Source: Flavobacteriales bacterium (GTDB lineage Bacteria; Bacteroidota; Bacteroidia; Flavobacteriales_F; PHOS-HE28). Taken from it: a stretch of 64,000 nucleotides of DNA. A program made the translations under genes and the position numbers. Positions 17,451 to 26,240 of the stretch are shown here, one piece after another (the stretch's first letter is position 1; each line of letters begins with the position of its first letter). The stretch lies in NCBI GenBank assembly GCA_020635715.1, contig JACJZG010000008.1, positions 92,908 to 156,907 of the forward strand, written 5' to 3'. The notes beneath the pieces are model-generated. The model was not told where the DNA came from, searched no databases, and was given only the letters and a program-made list of their open reading frames with translations.

Positions 17451-18203
17451 ATGGGCCGCATTTTCGAGAAACGCAAGCACAAGATCTTCGCCCGCAACGC
17501 CAAGCTGAGCAAGCTCTTCACCCGCATCGGCAAGGAGATCGCCATGAGCGTGAAGGCCGGTGGGCCCAACCCCGAGGCCAATTCCCGGTTGAAGATGGCC
17601 ATTCAGAACGCCCGCGGGGCCAACATGCCCAAGGACAACATCGACCGGGCGATCAAGAAGGCGGCCGGTGGCGGTGAGGCGGACTACAGCGAGATGACCT
17701 ACGAGGGCTACGCGCCCGGTGGTGTGGCGGTCTTCGTGGAAACGGCCACCAACAACCCCACGCGCACCGTGGCCAACGTGCGCAGCTTCTTCAGCAAGTG
17801 CGATGGCACCCTGGGTACGAGCGGCTCGCTCTCCCATGTCTTCGACCGCAAGGCCGAATTCGTGATCGAGACCGCCGCCTTGAAGGACAAGGACTCCGAC
17901 GAGTTCGAGATGGAGTGCATCGACGCCGGCGCCGAGGACGTGATCCACGACGAGGAAGGCATCGTGATCCTGGCACCCTACACCGCTTTCGGCAGCATGG
18001 CCCAGAAGCTCGAACAGCTCGGCGTGGAATCGAAGAGCGCCGAGCTCAAGCGCTTCCCGCTCTCCACCATCCCGGTGGACCTGGACACCGCCAGGAACGT
18101 GATGAAGCTGGTGGACATGCTGGAGGAGGACGACGATGTGAACGCCGTCTACCACAACATGGAGCTTACCGAGGAGGTGGAGGAGGCGCTGGCCAACGGC
18201 TGA
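17451..18203 (+). CDS. yebC: YebC/PmpR family regulatory or ribosome-associated protein
   Basis: A 250-residue cytoplasmic protein. The ATG at 17451 (MGRIFEKRKHKIFARNAK) was chosen because the family starts with this type of MGR/MAG-K-x-K motif; the upstream in-frame extension is not conserved. Family signatures are present: GGPNPEANSRLKMAIQNARG, NMPKDNIDRAIKKA, YEGYAPGGVAVFVE, NPTRTVANVRSFFSKCDGTL and GTSGSLSHVFDRKAEFVIE. Bacteroidota copies usually start MGRAFE, matching this one. The family has been described both as transcriptional regulators (PmpR) and as translation factors easing ribosome stalling; the sequence does not decide between these. Confidence 0.95.
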   Translation: MGRIFEKRKHKIFARNAKLSKLFTRIGKEIAMSVKAGGPNPEANSRLKMAIQNARGANMPKDNIDRAIKKAAGGGEADYSEMTYEGYAPGGVAVFVETATNNPTRTVANVRSFFSKCDGTLGTSGSLSHVFDRKAEFVIETAALKDKDSDEFEMECIDAGAEDVIHDEEGIVILAPYTAFGSMAQKLEQLGVESKSAELKRFPLSTIPVDLDTARNVMKLVDMLEEDDDVNAVYHNMELTEEVEEALANG

Positions 18204-18207
18204 TCCA

Positions 18208-20133
18208 TCACCCCCTGTTCAGAAGCGTCCGGAATCGGATGTGGTAGTGCGTGCCCTGGTCGCCGCCCTGCACCGTCATGCGGCCGTTCAACTGTTCCAC
18301 CAGGCTCTCGATCAGGGAGACACCGAGCGTGGTACCGTCCGTCTGCATCTTCTCCAACGGAATGCCCACCCCATCGTCCGTGTAGACCAGATCGAAGGCG
18401 CCTTCGCCCGCTTCACTGATGGCAAGCTCGATAAGTCCTGAGGCGCGTCCCGTGAAGGCGTGCTTGAAGGAGTTGGTGATGAGCTCGTTCAACAGCAGGC
18501 CCAGCGGTACCATGGTGTGCAGGTCGAAGGTCAGGTCCTTGGCGATGTGCGTGCGGTACTCGATCTGGTCATCCACATCATTCACCTCCACCAGGTCGGC
18601 GAACAATTCGCGGATGTACAGGGCCACGTCCACCGTGGCCAGCTCATCACCCTTGTAGAGCTTCTCGTGGATCAGGGCCATGCTGGTGACCCGGCTCTGG
18701 CTCTGGTCGAAGGCGTGCTGCAGGCGCTCATCAGCGATGGTGCCGGCCTGCAAACGCAGCAGGCTGGCGATCACCTGCAGGTTGTTCTTCACCCGGTGGT
18801 GCATCTCCTTGATCAGCACCGTGATGCGCTCATTCGCCTGTTCCAGCTTCTCCTTCTCGGCCTGCAGGGCGGCGTTCTGTTCATTGTCCCGGATGCGCGC
18901 CGCCTTGAGGTTCTCCCGCATGCGCGAGAGCGATAGGCCGAGCACGTCCTGCCGGCCACGCACCGGGACCGGCGTGTCGTAATCGCCCTTGCCGATGGCT
19001 TCCGCGCTGCTGGCCTGCGCGCGGATGTTGTCGATCATGCCGTTGAACGAGAGCGCCATCTGCCCGATCTCATCCGTGCTGCTCACCGGCACCTTCGCAC
19101 TGATGTCCCCCGTGGCCAGCGAACGCGCGGCGTGCGTCACTTCGTTCACGGTGTTGCGCAGGCCGCGCAGGATCACCACGCCCATGATGGTGACCGCGCC
19201 CACCACGCCGAGCAGCGCGGCCAGTACGATGAAGAGGCGCAGTTCGGCGCTGCGCGAGTTGGCGGCTGTGCTCTCCCGGATCAGGCCCAGGGAGCTGTCC
19301 TCCACGAGCTTCAGCTTCTCCAGCGCCTGCAGGCTCAGCTCCCACCACTGGCGCGGTGCGAGGCCGAGCGGATCCACCGTGCGTCGCTCCTTCACCGTGC
19401 CGATCAACGCACGGAGGAAATTCACATCTGGCCCTTGGAAGAGCTGTCGGTAGGCCTTCATCACCTCCGGCCGGGCATCGCGCTCGAAGAGCAGCAGGTT
19501 GGTCTCGTACGTGGAGATGAGGTCGTTGATCTCGCCCTGGTCGCTCTCTGTCATCACACCACGCGATCCGATGCTGAGCCGGTCGCGCACCATGCATAGC
19601 GCCTGCTTGGCGTTGAGCAGCCGCTGGTGTGCGTACATCCACGACTGGGTCTCCGGATCGAGCCCTGTACGCACGATGCGTCCCATCTCATCCAACAGAC
19701 GCTGGTCCATGGCCCCATAACTGCGGCCCGCCGCTTCGGGGTCGATGCGCCGCTCCGCCACCCGCCCGCGCAGGATGTTCAGCCCGTCGAAGGGCAGACC
19801 ACCCATCACCGTGGGGTCGTTCGGATGCGTGGGGTCCCGCAGCTCCGCGATGCTGGCATTGGTGCGCTGATGCTGTACGGTGAGTTTGATGGAGGTGACG
19901 GGCTTGCCCGTGAGGTAGCCCACCGACAGGGCGCTCTCCCGCTGAAGCTCATGGATGACCTCGGCGAAGCGACCGATCAGAGCGCTCTGCTGCTCCACAT
20001 AGTCCATCACGTCCAGCCGCTTGATGCTCGAATCGACCTGCTTCCCGATCAACAACACCATGCCCACCACCGGGATGCCCAGGGTGATCATGAACTTGGT
20101 CCGGATGGGGAGGTCCGCGAAGCGCCAGCGCAT
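18208..20133 (-). CDS. Sensor histidine kinase with NIT-like sensor and HAMP, HisKA_2 type
   Basis: A 641-residue membrane kinase. The start at 20133 (MRWRFADLPIRTKFM) is supported by the TACTTTCG promoter box 5 nt upstream; the frame extends 11 codons further without merit. After a membrane helix (MITLGIPVVGMVLLIG) comes an all-helical periplasmic domain with HELQRESALSVGYLTG, the signature of nitrate/nitrite-sensing (NIT) domains. Then come a second helix at about 305-330, a HAMP region and a coiled coil. The His-kinase box KEMHHRVKNNLQVIASLL (about residue 444) is of the HisKA_2 class, and the HATPase has LLLNELITNSFKHAF. The ligand is inferred only. It is divergent from the carboxylase gene and converges with yebC. 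Confidence 0.85.
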   Translation of the reverse strand: MRWRFADLPIRTKFMITLGIPVVGMVLLIGKQVDSSIKRLDVMDYVEQQSALIGRFAEVIHELQRESALSVGYLTGKPVTSIKLTVQHQRTNASIAELRDPTHPNDPTVMGGLPFDGLNILRGRVAERRIDPEAAGRSYGAMDQRLLDEMGRIVRTGLDPETQSWMYAHQRLLNAKQALCMVRDRLSIGSRGVMTESDQGEINDLISTYETNLLLFERDARPEVMKAYRQLFQGPDVNFLRALIGTVKERRTVDPLGLAPRQWWELSLQALEKLKLVEDSSLGLIRESTAANSRSAELRLFIVLAALLGVVGAVTIMGVVILRGLRNTVNEVTHAARSLATGDISAKVPVSSTDEIGQMALSFNGMIDNIRAQASSAEAIGKGDYDTPVPVRGRQDVLGLSLSRMRENLKAARIRDNEQNAALQAEKEKLEQANERITVLIKEMHHRVKNNLQVIASLLRLQAGTIADERLQHAFDQSQSRVTSMALIHEKLYKGDELATVDVALYIRELFADLVEVNDVDDQIEYRTHIAKDLTFDLHTMVPLGLLLNELITNSFKHAFTGRASGLIELAISEAGEGAFDLVYTDDGVGIPLEKMQTDGTTLGVSLIESLVEQLNGRMTVQGGDQGTHYHIRFRTLLNRG

Positions 20134-20138
20134 CGTGC

Positions 20139-20146
20139 CGAAAGTA
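20139..20146 (-). promoter_or_regulatory. -7 box (TACTTTCG) of the NIT-type kinase gene
   Basis: On the minus strand, TACTTTCG ends 5 nt before the ATG at 20133. This predicts a transcript starting at or within a few bases of the start codon, and it supports this ATG over the longer frame. Confidence 0.5.
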
Positions 20147-20173
20147 CAGCGCACCGCGCTTGCCAAGGGCTTC

Positions 20174-20181
20174 TACCTTTG
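20174..20181 (+). promoter_or_regulatory. -7 box (TACCTTTG) of the carboxylase gene
   Basis: A perfect TAnnTTTG element, 30 nt upstream of the ATG at 20212. It lies 27 nt from the oppositely directed box at 20139-20146, so the two genes share a very compact divergent promoter region. Confidence 0.6.
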
Positions 20182-20211
20182 GCCGCAACGGCCCCGGGCC
20201 GGTCAACACAC

Positions 20212-21753
20212 ATGAAGGATCAATTCGAGGCGCTCGACGCACGGACTGCGGAAGCGCTGCTGGGTGGCGGCCAGGACCGCATCGCTGCACAACACAAGAA
20301 GGGGAAGTTGACCGCGCGCGAGCGGATCGATCTGCTGCTCGACGAAGGCAGCTTCCAGGAGATCGGCCAGCTCGTCACCCACCGGAGCGACAACTTCGGA
20401 TTGGACAAGCAGGTCTTCCTGGGCGATGGGGTGGTCACGGGCCATGGCCGCATCGATGGTCGCCTCGTCTACGTGTTCTCCCAGGACTTCACCGTGCTGG
20501 GCGGATCGCTCGCCGAAGCCCATGCCGCCAAGATCTGCCGGATCATGGACCTTGCCATGCAGAACGGCGCTCCCGTGATCGGCCTCAACGACAGCGGCGG
20601 TGCGCGCATCCAGGAAGGGGTGGTCAGCCTCGCGGGTTATGCCGACATCTTCTACCGCAACGTGCGCAGCAGCGGCGTGGTCCCGCAGATCAGCGCCATC
20701 CTGGGACCCTGTGCCGGCGGTGCCGTGTACAGCCCGGCCCTCACCGATTTCGTGATGATGACCGAGGGCACGAGCTACATGTTCGTGACCGGGCCCAATG
20801 TGGTGAAGACCGTGACCCATGAGGAGGTGAGCAGCGAGGACCTCGGTGGCGCCTCCACCCATGCGTCCAAAAGTGGTGTGGCCCACTTCACCGCACCCAA
20901 TGAGCTCGATGCCATCCGCCAGCTCCGCCAGCTCATCTCCTACATCCCGAGCAACTGCGAGGAGGACCCGCCCGTGGTGGACTACCAGCCCGGCGATGAA
21001 CTGCGGCCCGAGCTCGACACCATCATCCCGGACAATCCGAACCAGCCCTACGACATCCGCGAAGTGCTCAATGCCGTGATCGATCCGGACAGCAGCATGG
21101 AAGTGCATGCGGACTATGCCCGCAACATGGTCATCGGCTTCGCACGCGTGGCCGGCCGCACCGTGGGCTGTGTGGCGAACCAGCCAGCCACGCTCGCCGG
21201 TGTGCTCGATATCGACGCCAGTGTCAAGGCCGCGCGCTTCGTGCGCTTCTGCGATGCCTTCAACATACCCTTGCTCGTCTTCGTGGATGTGCCCGGCTTC
21301 CTGCCGGGCACGGACCAGGAATGGCGCGGCATCATCAACCACGGAGCGAAACTGCTTTATGCCTTCAGCGAGGCCACCGTGCCACGGATCACCGTCATCA
21401 CGCGTAAGGCCTATGGCGGCGCGTATGATGTGATGAACTCCAAACACATCGGGGCGGACATGAACTTCGCATGGCCCGGCGCGGAGATCGCCGTGATGGG
21501 CGCGAAGGGTGCGGCGGAGATCATCTTCAAGGGTGAGATAGCGAAGGCCAGCGACCCCGCCGCCAAGCTGGCCGAGAAGGAGGCCGAGTACAAGGAACAG
21601 TTCGCCAACCCCTACGAAGCGGCCGCACGCGGTTATGTGGATGCGGTGATCCGTCCCTCCGAGACGCGGAAGCACATCATCGCCTCGCTCGACATGCTGC
21701 GCAACAAAGTGGAGAAGCTCCCGCGCAAGAAGCACGGGAACATCCCGCTCTGA
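20212..21753 (+). CDS. Acyl-CoA carboxylase beta (carboxyltransferase) subunit
   Basis: A 513-residue carboxyltransferase of the propionyl-CoA/methylmalonyl-CoA carboxylase type. It transfers the carboxyl group from carboxybiotin to an acyl-CoA. Signatures: KGKLTARERIDLLLDEGSF near the N-terminus, LNDSGGARIQEGV (the acyl-CoA oxyanion Gly pair), ISAILGPCAGGAVYSPALTD and the second half VGCVANQPATLAGVLDID, FLPGTDQEWRGIINHGAKLL, RKAYGGAYDVMNSKHIG. Length is normal for the family. The long upstream reading frame is antisense to the kinase gene and was rejected; ATG 20212 gives the usual N-terminus. The biotin carboxylase and carrier subunits are not in the window. Confidence 0.93.
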   Translation: MKDQFEALDARTAEALLGGGQDRIAAQHKKGKLTARERIDLLLDEGSFQEIGQLVTHRSDNFGLDKQVFLGDGVVTGHGRIDGRLVYVFSQDFTVLGGSLAEAHAAKICRIMDLAMQNGAPVIGLNDSGGARIQEGVVSLAGYADIFYRNVRSSGVVPQISAILGPCAGGAVYSPALTDFVMMTEGTSYMFVTGPNVVKTVTHEEVSSEDLGGASTHASKSGVAHFTAPNELDAIRQLRQLISYIPSNCEEDPPVVDYQPGDELRPELDTIIPDNPNQPYDIREVLNAVIDPDSSMEVHADYARNMVIGFARVAGRTVGCVANQPATLAGVLDIDASVKAARFVRFCDAFNIPLLVFVDVPGFLPGTDQEWRGIINHGAKLLYAFSEATVPRITVITRKAYGGAYDVMNSKHIGADMNFAWPGAEIAVMGAKGAAEIIFKGEIAKASDPAAKLAEKEAEYKEQFANPYEAAARGYVDAVIRPSETRKHIIASLDMLRNKVEKLPRKKHGNIPL

Positions 21754-21781
21754 TCCGCGTATCAAGGGCTTCGCCTCGCAC

Positions 21782-22651
21782 ATGAAGTTCACCGTCGTCA
21801 CGCCCAGTTTCGGGCAGCTCCGCTACCTCCGCCTCAACGCCGCTTCCGTGGCCGATCAACGCGCACCGGGCATCGAGGTGGAGCACATCGTGCAGGATGG
21901 CGGCAGCAAGGATGGCACCCGCGAGTGGCTGAAGGAGCAGGCCCTGATCACCGCGGTGCCCGAACCCGACGAGGGCATGTACGACGCCATCAACCGCGGC
22001 ATCATGAAGGGGACCGGCGAGGTCTTCTCCTGGCTGAATTGCGACGAGCAATACCTGCCCGGAACGCTGGCGGCGGTCCAGGCCTATTTCGAGCAACACC
22101 CGGAGGTCGACATGGTCGCGGGTGATACCATCGTGGTGGATGCACAGGGTGCCTACCAATGCCATCGCAAGGCCGTGGTGCCTACCACCGGGATCCTCCG
22201 CCTTGGTCGTACACCCGTGCAGAGCTGCTCCCTCTTCTTCCGTGCCCGGCTCGTGAAGGGCCAAGGCGCCGTGCTCTTCGATCCGCAATGGAAGGCCATG
22301 GGCGACTGGGCCTGGCTGCGTGATCAGGATGCACGTGGAGCGCGGATGGAACGCCTGCCACGCTTCCTGGCCACCTTCGTGGACGATGGCGGTAACCTCG
22401 GCATGAGCCCCCAGGCGATCAAGGAGACCCGCGCGGTGTACGGAGCCCTCAGCACCTGGCACCGCGCCACGGAATACGTGGTGCGCGGCGCGGACTATCT
22501 GCGCAAGTTCTTGGATGGGTATTACTCCCAGAAGCCCTTCGACTACGCGATCTATGAGGCGGATGGTTCACGCCCCTCCGGTGTCTCCGCCGAGCGGCGC
22601 GTTCGCCATGTGGCCAGGCCAACCTGGCATTGGAAGGGCCGGGCGCACTGA
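21782..22651 (+). CDS. Glycosyltransferase family 2
   Basis: A 289-residue GT-A-fold sugar transferase with MKFTVVTPSFGQLRYLRLN at the start, the nucleotide-sugar region VQDGGSKDGTREWL, the family phrase DEGMYDAINRGIMKGTGEVF, the likely divalent-metal DxD equivalent in WLNCDE, and AVVPTTGILRLGRTPVQSC. No membrane helix is obvious, so it is likely soluble or peripheral. The sugar and acceptor cannot be read from sequence. It lies 28 nt after the carboxylase gene on the same strand, but that pairing has no evident metabolic meaning. Confidence 0.88.
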   Translation: MKFTVVTPSFGQLRYLRLNAASVADQRAPGIEVEHIVQDGGSKDGTREWLKEQALITAVPEPDEGMYDAINRGIMKGTGEVFSWLNCDEQYLPGTLAAVQAYFEQHPEVDMVAGDTIVVDAQGAYQCHRKAVVPTTGILRLGRTPVQSCSLFFRARLVKGQGAVLFDPQWKAMGDWAWLRDQDARGARMERLPRFLATFVDDGGNLGMSPQAIKETRAVYGALSTWHRATEYVVRGADYLRKFLDGYYSQKPFDYAIYEADGSRPSGVSAERRVRHVARPTWHWKGRAH

Positions 22652-22784
22652 GTCGCCCGAGGGCCTTTACCCTGTTTCCAGCCTCGGATAACTTGCGGCC
22701 CCAACGCGACGCTTCAAGGTTCACGCGTGCTGGCAGGTCATCCTTCGTCGGCATGTCCGGGCCAACGGCGCACGTGGTGCAGTT

Positions 22785-24749
22785 ATGGTCCAACGTATGG
22801 CCCCTCTCCCTTCAGCCTTCATGGCGGTTGCCATGTGCTCTGCGGTCATGGACCTCGGTGCTCAACAGGACCCCACCTGGCCGGAGGTCCGCCGGATGAA
22901 GGAGGATACCGCCAAGGTCATCCAGCTGTCCGACCTGTGCTTCGGTTACCGGAGGAAGGATCCGGACTCGGCCCTGTTCTTCGGCGGACAGGCACTTGAT
23001 CTGGCCCGAAAGCTTCGCTACCCCAAAGGGGAGGCACAAGCCTTGAACGACCTGGCCATCATCCACCTTGATCGTAGTGCGTTCGCCGAGGCGGATAGTG
23101 CGCTGCGTGCGGCCCTGCGCATCCGCACCCGCATCGGCGATGAAGAAGGGGTGGGAGCCGTGCATAACAAACTGGGCAACCTCTACCAATCGCAGCTCCG
23201 ACTGGAGGAAGCGCTGGAAGAGAACCGACGGGCACTGGCCATCTTCGAACGCCTGGATCAGCGGGCGAAGTCGGCGATCATCCTGAGCAATATCGCCATC
23301 CTCGAATTCAATCTCGGGCAGAACGAGCAAGCCTTGAAGGATCATCGTACAGCCGCCGCGGTCCGGGGATCCCTCGGCGATAGCGTCGGCCTGGCCATCT
23401 CACAAGGCAACATGGCCAATGTGATGCTCGCCATGGGGGATACGGCCGAAGCGCTCACCATGCTCCAACGGGCGGGCGGCGTCTTTCGCGCACGGAACAT
23501 GGAACTGGAGTACGCCGTGCAGGCACACAATGAGGCAGGGGTGCGCCTGGAACGTGGCGAGGTGCAGCGTGCCGCTGCCTTGTACGCGGAGGCGCTCGCC
23601 ATCCGTGAGGCGGCCGGTGATCGCAAAGCCACCGCCTCATCCTTGATCGGTCTTGCGGACGCCAGCGCACGGTCGGGACGGATGGGTGAGGCCCGGCGCC
23701 TGGCTTTGCGCGGGCTGGGGATCGCCACCGCGGTGGGCGCCACCAGTGAACAGATGAACGCCTATCGTACGCTCGCCCGCATCCACGCGCGGTCGGGGCA
23801 CGCGGACAGCACCCTGACCTACCACGAACGTTTCGCCGCCCTGCGCGATTCCGTGTTCAGCTCGGAGAACGGCCGGCGGATCTCGGACCTGCAGGCGCGC
23901 CTGGGGATCGAACGAAAGGAACAGGAACTGCAGCAACAGCGGGCGGACATCAACGAGAAGAACCTGGCCATTGCCGAACTCGATCAAAGGGCTGAACGGC
24001 GGAGGTACCTGCTCATCCTCGCGGCATCGGGGATCGGTGCGGTGGGGCTGCTTGCGCTCTACCTGCTCCAGCGGCAGCGGCGGAGATCGGAGGCGCTGCG
24101 GCACGCCTCGGTGATCGCCGAACGGGAGCTGGGGCTGAAGGCCCTGGTCCACCGCACCGACGCGGAACGTAAGCGCATCGCCTCGGAACTGCACGACGGC
24201 GTGGGGCAGCTGCTCACCGGCCTCAAGTATCGCCTCCAAGCTGCCGCCAGTGAGGATGCCCGGCTCCAGACCGCACTGACCCTGGCCGACGAGGCCGGAA
24301 AAGAGGTCCGGGGCATCGCACATAGCATGATGCCGCGTGCCTTGGAGGAGACCGGACTGGTGCCGGCGCTCACGGACATGTTCTCACGCGCCTTGAACGT
24401 TCCCGGTCTGGAGCATCAGTTCGAGCATCACGGCATGGACCGACGGTTCGACCCCGGGATCGAGACCGGCATCTATCGCATCGCGCAGGAGGTGGTGAGC
24501 AATATCCTGAAACATGCCCATGCACAACGGGTGGATGTGCAGCTGCTCGTCAATCAAGGCGCCATCGTGCTGATCATGGAGGATGATGGTGTCGGCTTCG
24601 ATCCCGCCCGCATGGGTCAGGGATTGGGTCTCCGTAATCTGAAGGACCGAGCACGCATCATGAACGGCAACATCGATCTTTCGGCCCGCGAGGGCGGTGG
24701 TACGGTGGTGATGCTGCGTGTACCCTTGTCCGCAAGCACTGCAACATGA
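22785..24749 (+). CDS. TPR-containing sensor histidine kinase (NarX-like HisKA_3)
   Basis: A 654-residue kinase with an N-terminal signal-like segment, then a periplasmic array of tetratricopeptide repeats at about 45-370 (for example ALNDLAIIHLDRSAFAEADS, VHNKLGNLYQSQLRLEEALE, ILSNIAILEFNLGQNEQALK). A membrane helix follows (RYLLILAASGIGAVGLLALY, about 405-424). The dimerisation box has phosphoacceptor H470 in ERKRIASELHDGVGQLL, and the HATPase has EVVSNILKHAHAQ, MEDDGVGFD and GLGLRNLKDRARIM. This TPR-HisKA_3 type is common in Bacteroidota. Its stop overlaps the LuxR regulator start by 4 nt (ATGA), so the two form a two-component pair. Confidence 0.92.
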   Translation: MVQRMAPLPSAFMAVAMCSAVMDLGAQQDPTWPEVRRMKEDTAKVIQLSDLCFGYRRKDPDSALFFGGQALDLARKLRYPKGEAQALNDLAIIHLDRSAFAEADSALRAALRIRTRIGDEEGVGAVHNKLGNLYQSQLRLEEALEENRRALAIFERLDQRAKSAIILSNIAILEFNLGQNEQALKDHRTAAAVRGSLGDSVGLAISQGNMANVMLAMGDTAEALTMLQRAGGVFRARNMELEYAVQAHNEAGVRLERGEVQRAAALYAEALAIREAAGDRKATASSLIGLADASARSGRMGEARRLALRGLGIATAVGATSEQMNAYRTLARIHARSGHADSTLTYHERFAALRDSVFSSENGRRISDLQARLGIERKEQELQQQRADINEKNLAIAELDQRAERRRYLLILAASGIGAVGLLALYLLQRQRRRSEALRHASVIAERELGLKALVHRTDAERKRIASELHDGVGQLLTGLKYRLQAAASEDARLQTALTLADEAGKEVRGIAHSMMPRALEETGLVPALTDMFSRALNVPGLEHQFEHHGMDRRFDPGIETGIYRIAQEVVSNILKHAHAQRVDVQLLVNQGAIVLIMEDDGVGFDPARMGQGLGLRNLKDRARIMNGNIDLSAREGGGTVVMLRVPLSASTAT

Positions 24750-25387
24750 ACGATCCGATCCGTGTGGCCATCTGCGATGATCACCGTGTGGTGACCGAGG
24801 CGCTGAGCGAACTGATCAACGCGATGTCCGGTGTCGATTGCGTGGGCACCGCCGGGAACGGGGAGGAGGCGCTCTTCATGCTCAAGCATATCCAGGTGGA
24901 CGTGTTGCTCACCGACCTGGACATGCCCGGTATGGACGGCTTCGAACTCGCGCCCAAAGCACGGGCCGAGCGTCCCGGGATCCGCATCCTGGTGCTCACC
25001 ATGCACGATGAGCCTGCGCTCGTGCAACGTGCGGCGGAGATCGGCGCGGATGGCTATGTGCTCAAGAGCGCCGGCAGGGACGAGCTCCTGCTCGCCATTC
25101 GTGAGGTGCATGCCGGTCGTCGGTACTTCAGCGGAACGGTCACGAGCAAGTTGTTGGATGGCAGTGGGCCTGCGACCACCTCCACGCTGCTCCAGGACCT
25201 GAGCACCCGGGAGATCGAGGTGCTCGCAGCGCTGGCCGAGGGCCTCGGCAACAAGGAGATCGGCGCGCGCCTTTTCATCAGCCCGCGCACCGTGGACACC
25301 CACCGTACGAACCTCATGCGCAAGCTGGACACCCACAACCTGGCCGGTCTGGTGCGCATCGCCATCAAGGCCGGCCTGGTCCGATAA
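24746..25387 (+). CDS. LuxR/NarL-type response regulator
   Basis: A 213-residue regulator with a receiver domain (D11-D12, phosphoacceptor D57 in VLLTDLDMPGMDG, K107 in YVLKSAG) and a C-terminal LuxR-type helix-turn-helix (LSTREIEVLAALAEGLGNKE, IGARLFISPRTVDTHRTNLM, RKLDTHNLAGLVRIA). It is translationally coupled to the TPR kinase (ATGA overlap), which is its evident partner. Target genes are unknown. Confidence 0.95.
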   Translation: MNDPIRVAICDDHRVVTEALSELINAMSGVDCVGTAGNGEEALFMLKHIQVDVLLTDLDMPGMDGFELAPKARAERPGIRILVLTMHDEPALVQRAAEIGADGYVLKSAGRDELLLAIREVHAGRRYFSGTVTSKLLDGSGPATTSTLLQDLSTREIEVLAALAEGLGNKEIGARLFISPRTVDTHRTNLMRKLDTHNLAGLVRIAIKAGLVR

Positions 25388-25454
25388 GCTCCCCCGGGCG
25401 TTGGGCGGCCTGTCCGTTCGGGTTTCTTAACAGCGGTGCGCCCGGCAGGGACCC

Positions 25455-25462
25455 TAACTTCG
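25455..25462 (+). promoter_or_regulatory. -7 box (TAACTTCG) of the thioredoxin-fold gene
   Basis: TAACTTCG lies 21 nt upstream of the ATG at 25484 in the 96-nt gap after the LuxR regulator gene. It matches the TAnnTTyG pattern seen elsewhere in the window. Confidence 0.45.
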
Positions 25463-25483
25463 GACCGAACACAACTCTTCACC

Positions 25484-26122
25484 ATGCTCTTCAAAGTCGC
25501 CTCCCTGCTGGCCATCGGCGCCCTCGCCACGATGCCCCACGACCCGCTCCCCGATCTTGAGATCGGCACCAGCCTTCCCGCTTCGGACACCCGGATGAAG
25601 GATGTCAGCGGTAAGGAACTTTCACTGAAGGACGCGGCCGGGACGAACGGTCTGCTGGTGATCTTCTCGTGTAACACCTGCCCCTTCGTGATCGGTAACG
25701 AGGACAGCCAGGGTTGGGAGGGCCGCTACCCGGAACTCGCCGCCTACACCCAACGACACGGCGTGGGCATCATCTTCGTGAACAGCAACACCGCCAAGCG
25801 GGAGAACGGTGATGGGTTCGCTGACATGCAGGCACGCTACAAGGAGAAGAAGTACGCCGGACACTACGTGCTGGATGAGGGGAACAAGGTGGCCGATGCC
25901 TTCGGCGCACGTACCACCCCGCATGTCTTCCTCTTCGACAAGGATCTCAAGCTCGCCTACAAAGGCGCCATCGATGACAATGTGGGGGATGCCTCCGCCG
26001 TGAAGGAGCGCTACGTGGAGAAGGCCGTGGCCAACGTGGCCGCAGGCAAGTCCGCCGATCCCGCCGTCACGCGCAACATCGGCTGCAGCATCAAACGCGT
26101 GGCCGTGGAACACAAGCATTGA
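25484..26122 (+). CDS. Thioredoxin-fold redox protein (redoxin/AhpC-TSA-like)
   Basis: A 212-residue exported protein. The ATG at 25484 begins a signal-like hydrophobic segment (MLFKVASLLAIGALATMPHD). A thioredoxin-like domain follows with FSCNTCPFVIGNE, where C63-x2-C66-P is a redox-active motif, then AAYTQRHGVGIIFVNSNT, RTTPHVFLFDKDLKLAYKGA and a third Cys near the end (NIGCSIKR). The arrangement fits peroxiredoxin-like or ResA-like proteins of Bacteroidota. Whether it is a thiol-disulfide oxidoreductase or a peroxidase is undecided. The longer upstream frame would place the promoter box inside coding sequence. Confidence 0.85.
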   Translation: MLFKVASLLAIGALATMPHDPLPDLEIGTSLPASDTRMKDVSGKELSLKDAAGTNGLLVIFSCNTCPFVIGNEDSQGWEGRYPELAAYTQRHGVGIIFVNSNTAKRENGDGFADMQARYKEKKYAGHYVLDEGNKVADAFGARTTPHVFLFDKDLKLAYKGAIDDNVGDASAVKERYVEKAVANVAAGKSADPAVTRNIGCSIKRVAVEHKH

Positions 26123-26136
26123 TCGTTCATGCTGAG

Positions 26137-26176
26137 CAACGCCGCGTCATGCATGCATGGCGCGGCGTTGTTCATT
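26137..26176 (+). terminator. Hairpin terminator before purD
   Basis: A perfect 10-bp stem, CAACGCCGCG (26137-26146) against CGCGGCGTTG (26161-26170), followed by TTCATT. The 14-nt loop contains the self-complementary ATGCATGCAT. It lies 15 nt after the stop of the thioredoxin-fold gene. Confidence 0.7.
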
Positions 26177-26240
26177 TGTTGAAAACAATGTGCGGGACGC
26201 CCGCAGGGTGGGCTGTTCCTTTGCGTCAATTGACTTCCGG

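Noticed and set aside
19627..20211. N-terminal extension of the carboxylase gene
   Set aside because: Antisense to the NIT-type kinase gene; the family N-terminus and a -7 box place the start at 20212.
20203..21801. 532-codon open frame on the minus strand
   Set aside because: Antisense to the carboxylase gene; composition is that of a mirrored GC-rich gene.
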